Shown here: piece by piece, positions 46,201 through 58,853 of the stretch
Numbering within the stretch: position 1 is the first letter of the stretch
Layout of the letters: each line of letters starts with the position of its first letter
Assembly: GCA_023935145.1 (NCBI GenBank)
Contig: CM043697.1
Coordinates: forward strand, 50,697,001-50,761,000
Source: Bretschneidera sinensis
Taxonomy: Eukaryota; Streptophyta; Magnoliopsida; Brassicales; Akaniaceae
Direction: 5' to 3'
Length of the DNA: 64,000 nucleotides
Program-made: the position numbers and the translations under genes
The notes under the pieces: model-generated
Told to the model about the DNA's origin: nothing
What the model saw: the letters and a program-made list of their open reading frames with translations, nothing else
Databases searched by the model: none

Positions 46201-48264
46201 TTTTGCTAGCATTGTTCTTATACCATGCATCTTTGTTTTATTTGGTGGACTATAATATTTTCCTCTGATTCTTGAAGGATTCTGGGGTTACTGGTCTATT
46301 GCATTTTTTCAGCAGGTGGCTTCTTTAGGCAATAACATTGCCATTCAAATTGCTGCTGGGAGCAGCCTTAAGGTTTGGCAAGCTGACCAGACTTTGCTTC
46401 ATTGGTGGGACCATTTTCTTCTCTCTCACCATTTTGCCTTTTCTTTTTCTTTTTTTCTTGTTTTGCTTGTAGGCAATATACAAACACTATCACAGCGACA
46501 GTACCTTAACGTTGCAGACATTCATTATATTTTTTGGGGCGTTCGAACTTTTCCTTTCCCAGCTACCTGATATCCACTCACTAAGATGGTTCAATGCATT
46601 GTGCACTTTCAGCACAATTGGCTTTGCCGGGACAGCCATTGGTGTGACGATATACGATGGTCTGCTTGGGTTCAACTTTCTTTGTTTTCACGACTTTCTT
46701 ACTTCATTTAGTTTCTCCCGCCTAATACTTAATGACAGCACATCCAGCTTTATGTTTTCGATGTCCTTGTAGGGAAAAAGATTGATAGAAAATCAGTCAG
46801 TTACAGTTGGCAGGGAAGCTCTTCTCTGAAGATTTTTAAAGCTTTCAATGCTCTTGGGGCAATTGCCTTTTCTTTTGGAGATGCAATGCTTCCAGAAATA
46901 CAGGTAATGTATTTTCAAACCAGATTACCTTTTGATGAATCAATTACCACTTTCTTTCCTAATGACGTTCTTCTCATGTCTTTTAAAATTGATACAGTTT
47001 TAACAATTGTTAGTAACCAATTCTTTCCAGAATACCGTGAGGGAGCCTGCAAAAGAGAACATGTACAAAGGTGTATCAGCAGCATATAGTGTTATTGTCT
47101 TGACTTACTGGCAGTTGGCCTTCTTTGGATATTGGTCATTTGGATCAGAAGTTCAGCCCTACATCTTGGCTTCTCTAAGTGTTCCTGGTTGGACAATTGT
47201 CATGGCAAATCTCTTTGCTGTGATTCAGATATCAGGATGCTATCAGGTAATCTTGATGATATTGCTTTGGAATACCAGCTCAAATCTGCGCAGACATATA
47301 CCATTTTCACAGATCCACACAGCAGCTCATTCAGTGTAATTAAAAAATATGCTTAAAAGACCTTAACAGAGTAGTGTAGTTAAGAAGAAAATAGTGTCAT
47401 AAAAAAAATTATTTTTATTTTATATTTTAAGAAACACATTCTAGGTAGCCTAGCCACAACTCCATGATATTTCTTCTTTCCTAACTGCACTTATGTAATC
47501 TGAAAGGGTTGAGTTTCATTAACCTTAAGGATAGTCACTATTTTTGTGTCTTACGAACTGTGTGATGTTATGCTAATCACACTTTTGTGTTAGGACCATT
47601 TCTGCTATCGCCTCTAAATTTTCTGGAAATTAAGAAGAAATCCCTTCAACTTCTCAGATGATATCCTTTTTATTCCTTATTTGTGTGCCCCTTTCGTAAA
47701 ACATGAGTTGCTTTTCAGCTCCACTATTATACTTTAACCCTTTTCCCTCTTCAAATTAACCATATTATTGCTAAACTTAGCAAAAGAAGGGGGAATTGCT
47801 CAATATCTAATCTGTTAACATGCTTCTCTTCTGACTTCAATATCATTTCTAAGAATTAATTTCTTTTTTAGATTTATTGCAGGCCAACATATGCTTACTT
47901 TGAGGAAAGAATGTTGTCCAACAACATCAACCACTTCTCTGTCAGAAATTGCCTAGTCCGTCTGATTTTTACCTCCATTTACATTTCTCTTATTACTCTT
48001 ATTGCTGCAGCCATGCCTTTTTTTGGGGATTTTGTGTCCATCTGTGGGGCTATTGGGTTCACCCCTTTGGACTTTGTCTTCCCTGCGTTAGCATATTTGA
48101 AAGCTGGAAGAATGCCAAAAAACACAAAATTTCGCGTTTCAGTGCAGTTCCTTAATTATATAATAGCTGCCTGGTTTTCAATTGTTGCGGTTTTAGGTTC
48201 CATTGGTGCCATCAAGTTTGTCGTTGGAGATATAAAGACTTACAAGTTCTTCTATGATATGTAA
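43207..48264 (+). CDS. GAT1: GAT1-like GABA/amino-acid transporter (AAAP family)
   Basis: This is a plasma-membrane proton-coupled transporter of the amino acid/auxin permease family; the Arabidopsis relative carries GABA. Seven exons (43,207-43,402, 43,583-43,705, 46,278-46,372, 46,473-46,659, 46,773-46,903, 47,031-47,246 and 47,872-48,264) sum to 1,341 nt, giving 446 residues in one frame and close to the family's 450. The N-terminus (about residues 1-33) is hydrophilic. WKHAGFHVATTIATPAAYAP starts membrane segment 1. Then come LVGGTLATWYSSLLIASLW, the NNIAIQIAAGSSLKAIYKHY region, FSFGDAMLPEIQ-NTVREPA, YWQLAFFGYWSFGS and a C-terminal set with FFGDFVSICGAIGFTPLDF and PALAYLKAGR. About ten membrane segments can be seen. 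All splice sites are GT-AG. Intron 2 (2.57 kb) holds a MITE. Substrate is inferred from family membership. Confidence 0.94.
44864..46109. mobile_element. 1.25-kb CT-core DNA element (PIF/Harbinger-like) in the transporter intron 2
   Basis: The ends GGGCCAGTTTGGTACATGG and, inverted, GGGTCTGTTTGGTTTGG are flanked by TCA on both sides (44,861-44,863 and 46,110-46,112). Subterminal GGGATAGGATTA / TAATCCTATCCC repeats strengthen the pairing. No transposase is present. A 3-bp duplication fits PIF/Harbinger, though that superfamily prefers TTA/TAA. Confidence 0.65.
45066..45735 (+). repeat. Pyrimidine tract with minisatellite, inside the CT-core element
   Basis: About 670 bp are almost pure C and T on the plus strand. 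Embedded are three imperfect copies of a GC-rich phrase (CCCTAGATCGCGCGGCTTGG at about 45,432, with variants at about 45,580 and 45,655). The long frames on both strands here are proline/serine- or glycine/arginine/glutamate-rich artefacts of the composition. Confidence 0.8.
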
Positions 48265-50366
48265 GAGTTTGGATTATTCTATTTTTATTTTACCTCAAAT
48301 TTTATATGCTGTATGGGTTTTTAGAATTGTAATGTCTGAGAAGGGGAATGTAATATGTGGAATTCATCACATACTATGCAAGGAAAGTACAGTATTACGG
48401 TATATCATTCACCAAAAAATATAGCAGTCGATTTACTAGCTTGAATGTGATGGGGAACCCTAGAGTTTTATTTAATAATTTAGAATTATAATTTATTGTG
48501 GACTTGTGTTATTTGGGTTTTTCTATTTTATTTGGGATTGGTTTATTTCTTATGTTTGGGTTTTTGGTGTCTATTTATGCACTTTGTTATGTTGATTTTT
48601 AATTAGACTTGATAATAGAATTTTGAGACTTACATATCTCTGGTTCTTGTTTTTTCTTCCTCTATTATTCTTTTTCTTCTCATTTGTTGCTCTCTTCTCT
48701 TCTACCCATTTCTTCTTCTATTGTTATCCCCTTTCTTCTCTTCTCTATCAATTTATCTTCTTTTTCAATCTGTTCAACATCAGTGTGTTTCCATATTGAA
48801 ATAGATTGGGCTTTGAGCTATAATTTATTTATTTATTTAAAAAAATCACTGAGCTCGTTTGTGAACTAATTTGAATTGCGATGATGATGAGTTTCTGCAT
48901 TGTTTCGTTGAAAGTGAATTCAAATTTCTTATGATGGTGGGGAGTTAAGGTTGAGATTGTAGCTTCTTGCTACTTCACATGTCAACATATGCATTATTAC
49001 ATGTAACTTCACTTCTTCTTTTTATTCTTTTTTTTTTCTTTTCCGGAGTGGGGGGGTTAGTTGTTAACAAGTGAATTTATCTTTCTCTGTCATGCTTAAC
49101 TCCTTGAATGCATCTGGATTCCTTGGGAAGATTTTCTTATATTTCACCTTATCAAGGGTTTTACGATAATGAATTAAATTTTGTGTGCCATCCATGATCT
49201 TCAAAAAAAAATCTACATTCAAATAAATGTATAATGTTAATAATGTGTGATTAATTCTCACTTAGAATGACAATTCTTATTTGAAAAAGACATGAACGAT
49301 TGATTTAGTAAACTTTAGTTCAAATTATGGATTTTATTAAACCCATTAACAATAAAAAAAAAGATAAATTATACTATGCTTATCAAATGTTGCTAGACTC
49401 AAGTATTATAAATAAAATAACAACTGTTATTTGACATCATACTCATTATTGTCTTGATTGTTCTATATGGAGGTCCATGCAAAACATTGAGGCATGTACA
49501 TTAACTTTTCTAAAATAAAAATAAATATGCTTGTGCATTTGAAAAGTAACGTGGTAGAACAAAAACTTTGAAAGTTTTAAGACCATTTGTTGTTTAAAGG
49601 TTAACATGTTCTGTTTTCAACTTAGCAAATTTCAATGCTAACTGCTAAAACCTCTAGGTGAGGGATTACTGAAAATACTAGTACTTAAATGAGATTAAGG
49701 ATCATGGTCGCAAAGGTCACTTGATAACTCCTTGGGGTTGCAATATATGAAAATTTAAATAGACATATGTGATAAGACCATGCATTTAATTTGATGCATT
49801 AATTTTTATACAAATTTATGGCATTGTAAAATAGCCCACACATATATAAGTATGCCATCAAGTTGAAATCAACCTTCTCACACAAACGATCACCTCATGC
49901 AATTTGATAGCGAGTTGAGAAGGGACAGCAGGTATATGAAAGGTCTAGTTGCGACTAAACCAAGTTTTATAGGGTGATATTGATTTATCAAATTAAAAAA
50001 AAGGCATATACTCTTTTAGGATAAGTCCACCTTAGCATGTAATTAATAATACATGTGCTTTATTTGAACTTTAAAAATGAAAAACAGTAGACGAATCTTT
50101 GCTTTCTCATTGTGATGCAATATTGCTCAACAATATAAATTTTAAATATTTAATTTAACTCATGCCAATCATACTATTAAATATTGCTTGACATCTAAAA
50201 GATCGAGATCCATTAGTTTTCTATTTCTTTCTTTATAAGAATAAAGGTCATTAATTTAATTGTAAAATTTGAATATTATATAATGAATGAGTTTTTTTTT
50301 CTCTTTTCTCTCAATAACGTAACTATATGCAACATGTTAAACATTTAGAATATTAACAAAAAAGTA
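48265..50366. other. 3' UTR of the transporter and spacer
   Basis: The first few hundred bases should hold the transporter 3' UTR. The rest is AT-rich, with a CT-rich patch (about 48,650-48,740) and a TTTTCTTTTCC tract at about 49,030. No gene, paired repeat or RNA was recognised. GTCAT at 50,367-50,371 is the target duplication of Copia-2. Confidence 0.45.
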
Positions 50367-50371
50367 GTCAT

Positions 50372-50773
50372 TGTAACCAATCCGTTTACAGTTTATCGTC
50401 AACGGATCAAAATTTATGACTCAAACTTTCAACCTATTCATTGCCTAACGTTCCTGGAGTTATTGAGACGTTACCAATGAATTGTGGTAACCGATGTATG
50501 GAATACGGACGTTCTTGATGGGAGAACAAATATAAATACATGGTTTGGTCTCTAGACTTAGGACTACTCATTTTTCTTTCGATCATACACCATCAAATTG
50601 GAGAGTTCTGAGAGTCTAGAAGTACCAATACCGAGAGAAAACCAGATTGTGCAAGTGAAAAGCTTCAATGACCGGAGGTATGTTTTCGGTTCGTATTAAT
50701 TTCGCCTTTGATCTATATGCTATTTAAAATTGTTTAGCTTGTTTAGCATGTTTAGATTTTATTTAAGTTTACA
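50372..50773 (+). repeat. Copia-2 left LTR
   Basis: 402 bp, with a TATA-like ATATAAATAC at about 50,529. Compared with the right LTR it has 36 extra bases near the 3' end built of TTGTTTAGC-like repeats (about 50,730-50,765). Confidence 0.9.
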
Positions 50774-51097
50774 TTTGGTATCATGGCATTGTTTGCCTCT
50801 GCCTTGAAGTATTATGCAATTTGTAAAACTTTCGTTTATACCCAAAAAATAATTTGATTTCCAAGTTTGATTTTTGAGAATTTTTTTTTATGGAAAATAA
50901 TGTTAGAAATCATTAGAAAATTTGATTTCTAGTATTTTTGAGTTTTAAAATATTGCTTTTGGTATCTTGGAAGCCAAGATTTAGTTGGGTTTTGAAAACG
51001 AGTCAAAAACGACCCGGCTGAAAGTTGAAGCCAACTGTTTTGAAAAACATCAGTTTTCTTATGCCATTTAGGAAAATATCATGCAGATTCAGAATTC

Positions 51098-51187
<90 letters not shown>

Positions 51188-52460
51188 CATATTTTGGCCT
51201 AATTTTATGGATTTTCATAATTTTGCATATGATTTGTAACTATTTGCAAAAATAATGTTTATGAACCCTTATAAGTATTTATTTTATTTATGTGCTTAAA
51301 ATTATGTTGCTTTGTATATATAATTTTATTTTTATAGTTCTGCATGCAATTTAAGTTTAAATAGTTTTAGTACATAAATAATTTAATGTTGGACATTTAT
51401 TTTTATTTTTTGTGATTATTTTTCTCAAATTAAGATTATGCATATATACTATTTATGTTAGTTCTATATATACAATTTTGGTTAAATGCTCATATTTCGC
51501 ATGAATTTTTGTTTTTCAATTCATGCTTTTAGAATGAGTTTATTTTGTGCATATAATTAAATTAAGTGCATAATATTATGATTAATTGTGCAATTTATGA
51601 GAATTTTATTTACATATGATAACATATTATTAAGTTTAGATATTATTAGATTATGTAAACTTAGGTTATTCTCATAAAACTTAATTTGTGCATAACACAT
51701 TAAGGTTCATAATATATTAGTATGAACAATTAAGTTAAAAATTATGAATAATTCATAAACAATTTGTAGTTGGCATAAGACAGCATGATCTGGGACAATG
51801 CTCTATCTAAGGATTCTGGGTTTTAATGAGGCTTTGTCCCGACCAATTATCCTGGGAGCACTCTTAATGATTGCCTATTATGTTACTGCGTAATTGTTTT
51901 TAGGCATTAAGTAGAGCTTAAAATATTGTAAATATAAATGTCTAGTGCACCATATAATTTTAAATATTTAAGAAGTAGCCACATCATCTTTAATTATATA
52001 AAAATTATATATTAAGTGGATTAGGATCACATAATGGACATTAATTGTAATTAATTATATAAATATAATGATTTTACCCCACAATGATTTTATTATGTTT
52101 ATATAATCAATTAGAATAATATATTAAAATTAATTTTTCTTAATTTACCCACAGGAGTTAGGAAGAATTAATTTAATAGTTTTATCATAAAGTTTAAAGA
52201 CAGAAAAACATCAAACTATAATCATAATGTACATTATGAATTTAGTAAAAATAATTTGATAAAATCTATCATAAAGAATAAAGAACCTTATTGAATTAAA
52301 AATTTAGCCCACTGGTAATTTTTAATGAAATTATATTCAATTTCAGCATGTTTTACATTGGTAAAACATGCAATTTAGAATATTATACATCAAATCTTGA
52401 CATAAGCTTTTAGATTTATACAGTTTCTTAACCCACTAGTTTTTCTGATATCCATTGTGA
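50774..52460 (+). other. Copia-2 long untranslated leader with (TA)n(GT)n microsatellite
   Basis: About 1.7 kb between LTR and gag contain no open frame. A perfect TA run followed by a GT run occupies 51,100-51,186. The rest is AT-rich. Leaders of this length are unusual for copia elements and may include later insertions. Confidence 0.6.
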
Positions 52461-55400
52461 CATACTCGAACTTAGGAGAGATAACTATAAGGTATGGAAT
52501 GAGAGGATTCTCCTCCATCTAGGGTGGATGGACATAGATTATGCTATTAGGAAGGACAAATCACTTGCAATCGTCGATACCAGCACTCCAGCTGCAGTCA
52601 CGCTATATGAGCAATGTGAGCGATCCAACCGGCTCAACGTGATGTTTATCAAGACTAAGATAACTACTGGTATACGTGGTTCTGTCGACTAGTATGAGAA
52701 AGTTCGTGATTTGCTAAAAGCTATTGACGATTAATTCGTCACTTTAGAAAAGGCATTGGCGAGCACCCTGATAATGAAATTCTCATCCCTCAGACTCACC
52801 AGCGTAAAAGGTGTGCGCGAGCACTTAATGCAAATGCGTGACATTGCGGCTCAACTTAAGAAACTCGAGGTTGATATGTTGGAGTTCTTCCTGGTGCACT
52901 ACATTCTGAAAACTCTTCCAACCCAGTACAGGTCTTTCAAAATCTCGTACAACACACATAAAGACAAATGGTCAGTCAATAAATTATTGACCATGTGTGT
53001 TTAAGAAGAAGAGAGACTTGTGATGGAACTGGGTAAGAGTGCAATGCTGGTTACTACCTGTGGGAAGAACAAAGCTAATAAAGCTATCAAATCTCAAGCC
53101 AATCAGAAAGCTAATCAGAAGGGGAAAGGAAAAATATCACCTCAAGCTGATATAAAAAAAATGTTTCTTTTGTAAAAAGAAGAGACATATGAAGAAGGAA
53201 TGCACCAAATTCCAAAATGGCTTGAGAAGAAAGGTAATCCAACCTCGTTTGTTTGTTATGAATCTAATATGGTTAATGCAAATATTAACACCTGGTGGGT
53301 TGATTCTGGATCTATAATCCATATTGTAAACTCCTTGCAGGATATACAAAATCTAAGGAAGCCAGTGGGAGATGAGCAAAACATCTTATTAGGCAACAAG
53401 ATGGGCTCACACGTGGAGGCGATTGGAACTTGTGTTTTAACTTTAAGTAGTTGCTTTATTTTAAAATTAGAAAGAACCTTTTATGTACCAAGTTTCTCAC
53501 GAAACTTGATTTCTGTTTCCAAACTTGTACCATTTGGATATTCCTTTAGTTTTCAAGACACATCTTTTAGTTTATTTTATAAAACTAATTGTGTTGGGAA
53601 TGATATTTTGTCTGATGGTCTTTATCGTCTTTATTTGCAAAATGATACCATTTATAGTTCAATGCAAGTTCAAACTGGCGTTAAAAAGTGTAATATTAAC
53701 GAGGACTCCTCTATGTTATGACACCAGAGATTAGGACATATCTTCATAGAGAGAATTAAAAGATTAATGAATGATGGGGTACTTAGTACTCTAGATTATA
53801 CTGATTTTGAGACTTGTGTGGACTGCATTAAGGGAAAGCATACCAACAAGTCCAAGAAAGGTGCTAATAGAAGTTCAGACATATTAGAAATAATTCATAC
53901 TGATATATGTTGCCCAGACATGGACGCACATGGTCAGAAATATTTCATCACTTTTATCGATGATTACTCACGATATATGTATACCTATTTGCTTCATAAA
54001 AAGAATGAAGCATTGGATGCCTTCAAGGTCTTTAAGGCTTAAGTTGAGAACCAATGCGGAAAGCAAATACAAATTATGAGATCCGATAGAGATGGAGAAT
54101 ATTATTGTAGATACATAGAAAGTGGACAAGCAATTGGTCTTTTTGCCAAGTTTCTTCAACAACATGGATTGTAGCCCATTACATTATGCCTAGTTCGCTG
54201 GACCAGAATGGTGTTGCAGAAAGAAAAAATCGAACATTGATGGACATAGTGCGGAGTATGCTTAGCGACTCCAATCTTCCTACATCCTTGTGGACTGAAG
54301 CACTAAAGATGGCTACGTATATATTAAACCGAGTTCCAAACCAAGGCTGTTCCCAAGACACCATTTGAATTATGGAAAGGTCGAAAACCGAGTTTACGAC
54401 ATATGCGCGTTTGGAGATATCCGTCTGAGGTTAGGATTTATAACCCACAAGAGAAAAAAATGGATCCGAGGACCATTAATAGGTATTTCGTTGGATATGC
54501 CGAAAGGTTCAAGGGTTACAAGTTTTATTGTCCAACTCATACTACTAGGATTGTGGAATCAAGAAACACTAAGTTTCTAGAGAATGACATGATCAGTGGG
54601 CAGGATCGGTTCAGGAACTTAGTTCCTGCACATGATCATACAAAATCTCAACCTTCTTCATTAAATGACAGATTGGTTATAGTTCATAGCACACCTCAAG
54701 TACAAGCTCCTGTTGACCAATCAATCATGGAGTTCTAATAGATCAAGCAGTTCAGGAAATACCACAAGCTCCTGAACAACCAGTTGAACCACAAGCTCCC
54801 CAGGGAGATATTGCTACAAGATTAAGAAAATCTACTAGAGATAGGAGATCAGCAATTCCTAGTGATTACATTGTGTATCTACAAGAATCTGACTATAATT
54901 TTGGAGCCGAAAATGATCCTGAAACTTATTCACAGAGTTGCAAAGAGTCAACCTTGTGGTACAATTTCATGAAGGAATATATGAATTCCATGAAAAGCAA
55001 CAGAGTCTGGGATCTTGTAGAGTTGCCTAATGGAGCGAAGGTCATTGGTTGCAAATGGGTCTTTAAGACCAAGAAAGATTCATTACACAACATTGAGAGA
55101 TAGAAAGTGAGACTCGTTGCTAAGGGATTTACTCAAAAAGAAGGAATCGATTACACATAAACTTTCTCTCTTGTATCTAAGATAGATTCTCTTCGTATTA
55201 TTTTGGCATTAGTTGCTCATTTTGACCTTGAGTTGCAACAAATGGATGTGAAAACCGTATTTCTTAATAGAGATCTAGAGGAAGAGGTTTATATAAAACA
55301 ACCTGAGGTCTCTCCTCTAATGATGGTGAGCATTTGGTTTGCAAGCTTAAGAAATCCATATACGGTTTAAAACAAGCCTCCCGTCAATAGTATTTTAAAT

Positions 55401-56475
55401 TCCATGGAGTAATTTCTTCATTTGGTTTTGTTGAAAACCCCATGGGTCAATGTATATACCAGAAGGTCAGTGGGAGTAAAATTTATTTTTTTGTTTTATA
55501 TGTGGATGATATTTTACTTGCAACCAATGATAAGGGCTTGCTGCATGAAGTGAAACAATTTCTCTCTAAAAATTTTGATATGAAAGATATGGGTGAGACA
55601 TCTTATGTCATTGGCATTAAGATCCATAGAGATAGACCTCGAGGTGTTTTAGGTATGTCACAAGAAACCTATATCAACAAAGTTTTAGAGAGATTTCGGA
55701 TGAAAGATTGTTCACTAAGTGTAACTCCCATTGTGAAGGGTGATAGGTTCAATTTGAACCAATGCCCGAAGAATGATTTTGAGAGGGAATCCATGAAGAA
55801 CATTCCATATGCTTCTGCATTCGGAAGCCTTATATATGCTCAGATATGCACTAGACCTGACATTGCATTTGCTATTGGGATGCTAGGGTGATATTAGAGT
55901 AACCTAGGTATAGACTACTGGAGAGCTGTAAAGAAAGTAATGAGGTATCTTCAAGGAACTAAAGACTACAAGCTTATATATAGACTGACGGACAATCTGG
56001 TATTGGCTACTCTAATTCAGACTTTGCTGGCTGTGTTGATTCATGTAAATCAAAATCAGGGTACATTTTTTTGATGGCCGGTGGAGTTGTTTCTCAGAGA
56101 AGTGTCAAGCAGATATTGACTACTACTTCTAGTATGGGAGCCGAGTTCGTCTGCTGTTTTGAGGCTACTTCACATGGTGTATGGCTTAGGAGTTTCATTT
56201 CTGAGCTTAGAGTCATGGATTCTATTTCTAGGCCATTGAGAATTTTCTGCGATAATTTAGCTGCTGTCTTTATGGCTAAGAACAATAAAAGTGGAAGTCG
56301 AAGTAAACACATCGATATTAAGTATTTAACCATAAGAGAACGTGTAAAAAAAAAGAAAGTGGTCATTGAACACATTAGTACTGAATTGATGATCGCTGAT
56401 CCTTTGACTAAGGGCATCCTACCTCTAAAATTCAAGGATCATATAGAGAAAATGGGACTTGGTTCCACTTTGTAA
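52461..56475 (+). pseudogene. Copia-2 gag-pol, decayed
   Basis: Gag (WNERILLHLG, then VREHLMQMRDIAAQL and LPTQYRSFK at 52,760-52,950) is interrupted by stops near 52,690, 52,733 and 53,002. A damaged CCHC knuckle lies near 53,160. Protease motif WWVDSGS is at about 53,295 and the integrase zinc/core region at 53,720-54,370 (HTDICCPD, FIDDYSRY, SDRDGEYY, NGVAERKNRT) with frameshifts. RT runs from about 54,960 (CKWVFKTKKD) through DVKTVFL (about 55,245) to the catalytic YVDD at 55,499-55,510 and TRPDIAFAIG. RNase H ends with ADPLTKGILPLKF at about 56,398-56,430. Unlike Copia-1 and -3, all enzyme domains are represented, but none is in one frame. Confidence 0.85.
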
Positions 56476-56770
56476 TTGTATACATACAGTTTATTAATGA
56501 TACTCTTGTATATTTTGATGTTCTCATATTCATGTGCACCTTAATTTATTTGAGAAAAATTCATTTGTATAGGACCAAGAATAAACATAGGGTTTATTCA
56601 TTAAGAAATTTTGCCATATGAAAAATAATACTTGAGGAACTAAATGCATCTTAATACATGGAAGGTAATACTCACTCTTAGAGGACTTATCACCATGATT
56701 CATGTATTTACTTCTTAAAATATAATCAATGAGATTAAGTTAGGTTAAACGTATGGACCAAGTGGAAGAA

Positions 56771-57136
56771 TGTAAACAATCTGTTTACAGTTTATCGTCA
56801 ACGGATTAAAATTTATGGTCCAAACTTTCAACCTATTCATTGCCTAACGTTCCTAGAAATATTGGGACATTACCTATGAATTGTGGTAACCGATGTATGG
56901 AATACGGACGTTCTTGATGGGAGAACAAGTATAAATACATGGTTTGGTCCATAGACTCAAGACTACTCATTTTTCTTTCGATCATACACCATCAAATTAG
57001 AGAGTTCTGAGAGTTTAGAAGTACCAATATCGAGAGAAAATCAGATTGTATAAGTGAAAAGTTTCAATGGTCGGAGGTATGTTTTCGGTCCATATTAATT
57101 TCGCCTTTGATCTATATGCTATTTAAAAAGTTTACA
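56771..57136 (+). repeat. Copia-2 right LTR
   Basis: 366 bp, starting TGTAAACAATC and ending AAGTTTACA, followed by GTCAT at 57,137-57,141. Confidence 0.9.
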
Positions 57137-57141
57137 GTCAT

Positions 57142-58188
57142 ATGAAAACAATTTCATATAGCCATCAAATACTAATTAAAAATTAAATGAATGATAAAGA
57201 ATTTATGATGAATTATGTGAATTGAAACAGGTTGTTAACTTGTGATTATGCCACTAATTCCATTGTAAGATTAAAATGATAATGATATGTATGAATATTA
57301 TCATATTATCATTATTATACATTAAATATTTCTTAATTATCTTCTAAAAATCTTCCCAACTAATTCAATTTTTTAATTATCTCTTAAAAGCTTTCCAAAA
57401 ATTTAGTCACCTAAATTTTAAATATTAAACTTAACTAAAGTAATTTAAATATCACAAAAGTTCTCACCCCATTAAAAATGTCACAAGATATTGTTAATTA
57501 AAAAATTTGTCAAAGAAGATGAGGCAAAAAGAAATGTCAAAAGAAAAAAGGGGAAGAGACATAGATATTCCAATACAGCAAAGGAAGAGAAGAAATGGAG
57601 ACGTAGCCTAAACTTTAGACACTAACTCTTAATGGGGGAAGCTTTTCCCAGTGAGTTTCTTAAGGTTGAGAAAAGAAAGGTAGACCTAACTTATACTTTA
57701 TAGAGTAATCTAATGGCTTACCCATAAAAAATCTAAAGGTATGCTATGGCCTACACTAACTAGCTCATCTTAAATACATTAGAGTATTAAGCATAGTGTA
57801 AATAAATTGTTTTATTGGGTTCCTTTTACGTCTCCATTATTTGACCAATATTTAGCTTGACAAACCAAATAACCCCAATTAATGTAAGCCCACGTCATAG
57901 AATAATTCTAACAAGTGTTGCCACCCACTCTTACACAATAGACATGTTGATCCATCAAAATTTCGAAGTACATATTCAAAACAAATTTTGAAGTACTCTT
58001 TGTTTCTATTTGGGCAGATTTAACGAAAATTCTTTTTTTTAAAAGCAAGAGAATTTTATTGATAATTTGAAATATGGGAGGTAGACAAAGGCTATAAAAG
58101 ACATAATGTATGGTCTCCTCCTAAAGGAGATATAAAAAAATAGCCTTATATATATCCTAGCTTATAACCCATATAAATGAAAAATTTC
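57142..58188. other. AT-rich spacer, no gene seen
   Basis: No recognisable frame or repeat pair. A purine-rich stretch lies at about 57,530-57,600. Confidence 0.4.
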
Positions 58189-58341
58189 TGGCTAGCCTAG
58201 GTGCATGAAAGATACATGACACAATGGTCCATCTCTTTATTGGATGAAAATAAAATATCTCTTTTTCTCTCTATTCTTATGTTATTTAATGGTGAGAGAC
58301 CCTTGTGCCGTGTATCTTTCATGGATTTGTGCTAGGCAATA
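58189..58341. mobile_element. MITE family B, copy 2
   Basis: Hairpin element: GCATGAAAGATACATGACAC and the inverse of GCCGTGTATCTTTCATGGAT form the arms. The loop has GGATGAAAATAAAATATC and TTATTTAATGGTGAGAG, shared with the copy at 30,299-30,455. Confidence 0.6.
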
Positions 58342-58675
58342 ACTTATCCAAAGAAATAAAAGACACAATAATAAGTCTTAAGATGAATACATGAGACACC
58401 CCTTTAGAGCCTTAAAAATTTATTCACTATTTTTATGCATTCTAACTCATTTCTTCAATTTATTTTCAAATTCATACATCAAAATTGCTTCAAACTTGAT
58501 TTTTAAATCACTTTCTTCCTTGTAAATTTCTAACTCTTTTCAAATAAAATGTTTAATATCTTTCTTCACAAATTCTTTTAAATTTCAACTTTCTTTCTTT
58601 CATATATGCATATTAAATTCAATATATATTTTAAATTTATTTCTTTACTCTTAGATCAAGGGTATGTGTATTACA
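58342..58675. other. AT-rich spacer ending in GGGTATGTGTATTACA
   Basis: A/T/C-rich sequence similar in style to the start of the window, ending in a GGGTAT...TATTACA phrase at 58,660-58,675. A gypsy-type LTR fragment is possible but not shown. Confidence 0.3.
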
Positions 58676-58767
58676 ATCATACATATCATTGATTTATATA
58701 TGACATGTTTATCATTATGAGAATTTTAAATAAGAAATAAAAAATCATAATTACAAATTTATTGGTT

Positions 58768-58825
<58 letters not shown>

Positions 58826-58853
58826 AAAAACAATTAGAAATAAAAAAAATGTA
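58676..58853 (+). repeat. 125-bp dispersed repeat, copy 2, with long (TA)n run
   Basis: Homologous to 37,309-37,434. A perfect TA run occupies 58,770-58,822. The repeat is broken at ATGTA (58,849-58,853) by the left end of Copia-3; ATGTA is the expected target duplication, whose partner lies beyond the window. Confidence 0.75.

Larger units (their letters stand above)
50372..57136 (+). mobile_element. Copia-2: older complete Ty1/copia element
   Basis: LTRs at 50,372-50,773 and 56,771-57,136 are flanked by GTCAT (50,367-50,371 and 57,137-57,141). A tRNA-Met-type primer site (TGGTATCATGGC, 50,776) and a purine tract (AGTGGAAGAA, 56,761-56,770) are in place. The interior is about 6 kb with gag, protease, integrase, RT and RNase H in copia order, all broken. 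LTRs differ at more than 20 positions by eye (about 6%), so it is several times older than Copia-1. Confidence 0.93.

Noticed and set aside
51003..51255. Frames with long HTHTHT, VCVCVC and YIYIYI runs
   Set aside because: Translation of the (TA)n(GT)n microsatellite in the Copia-2 leader.
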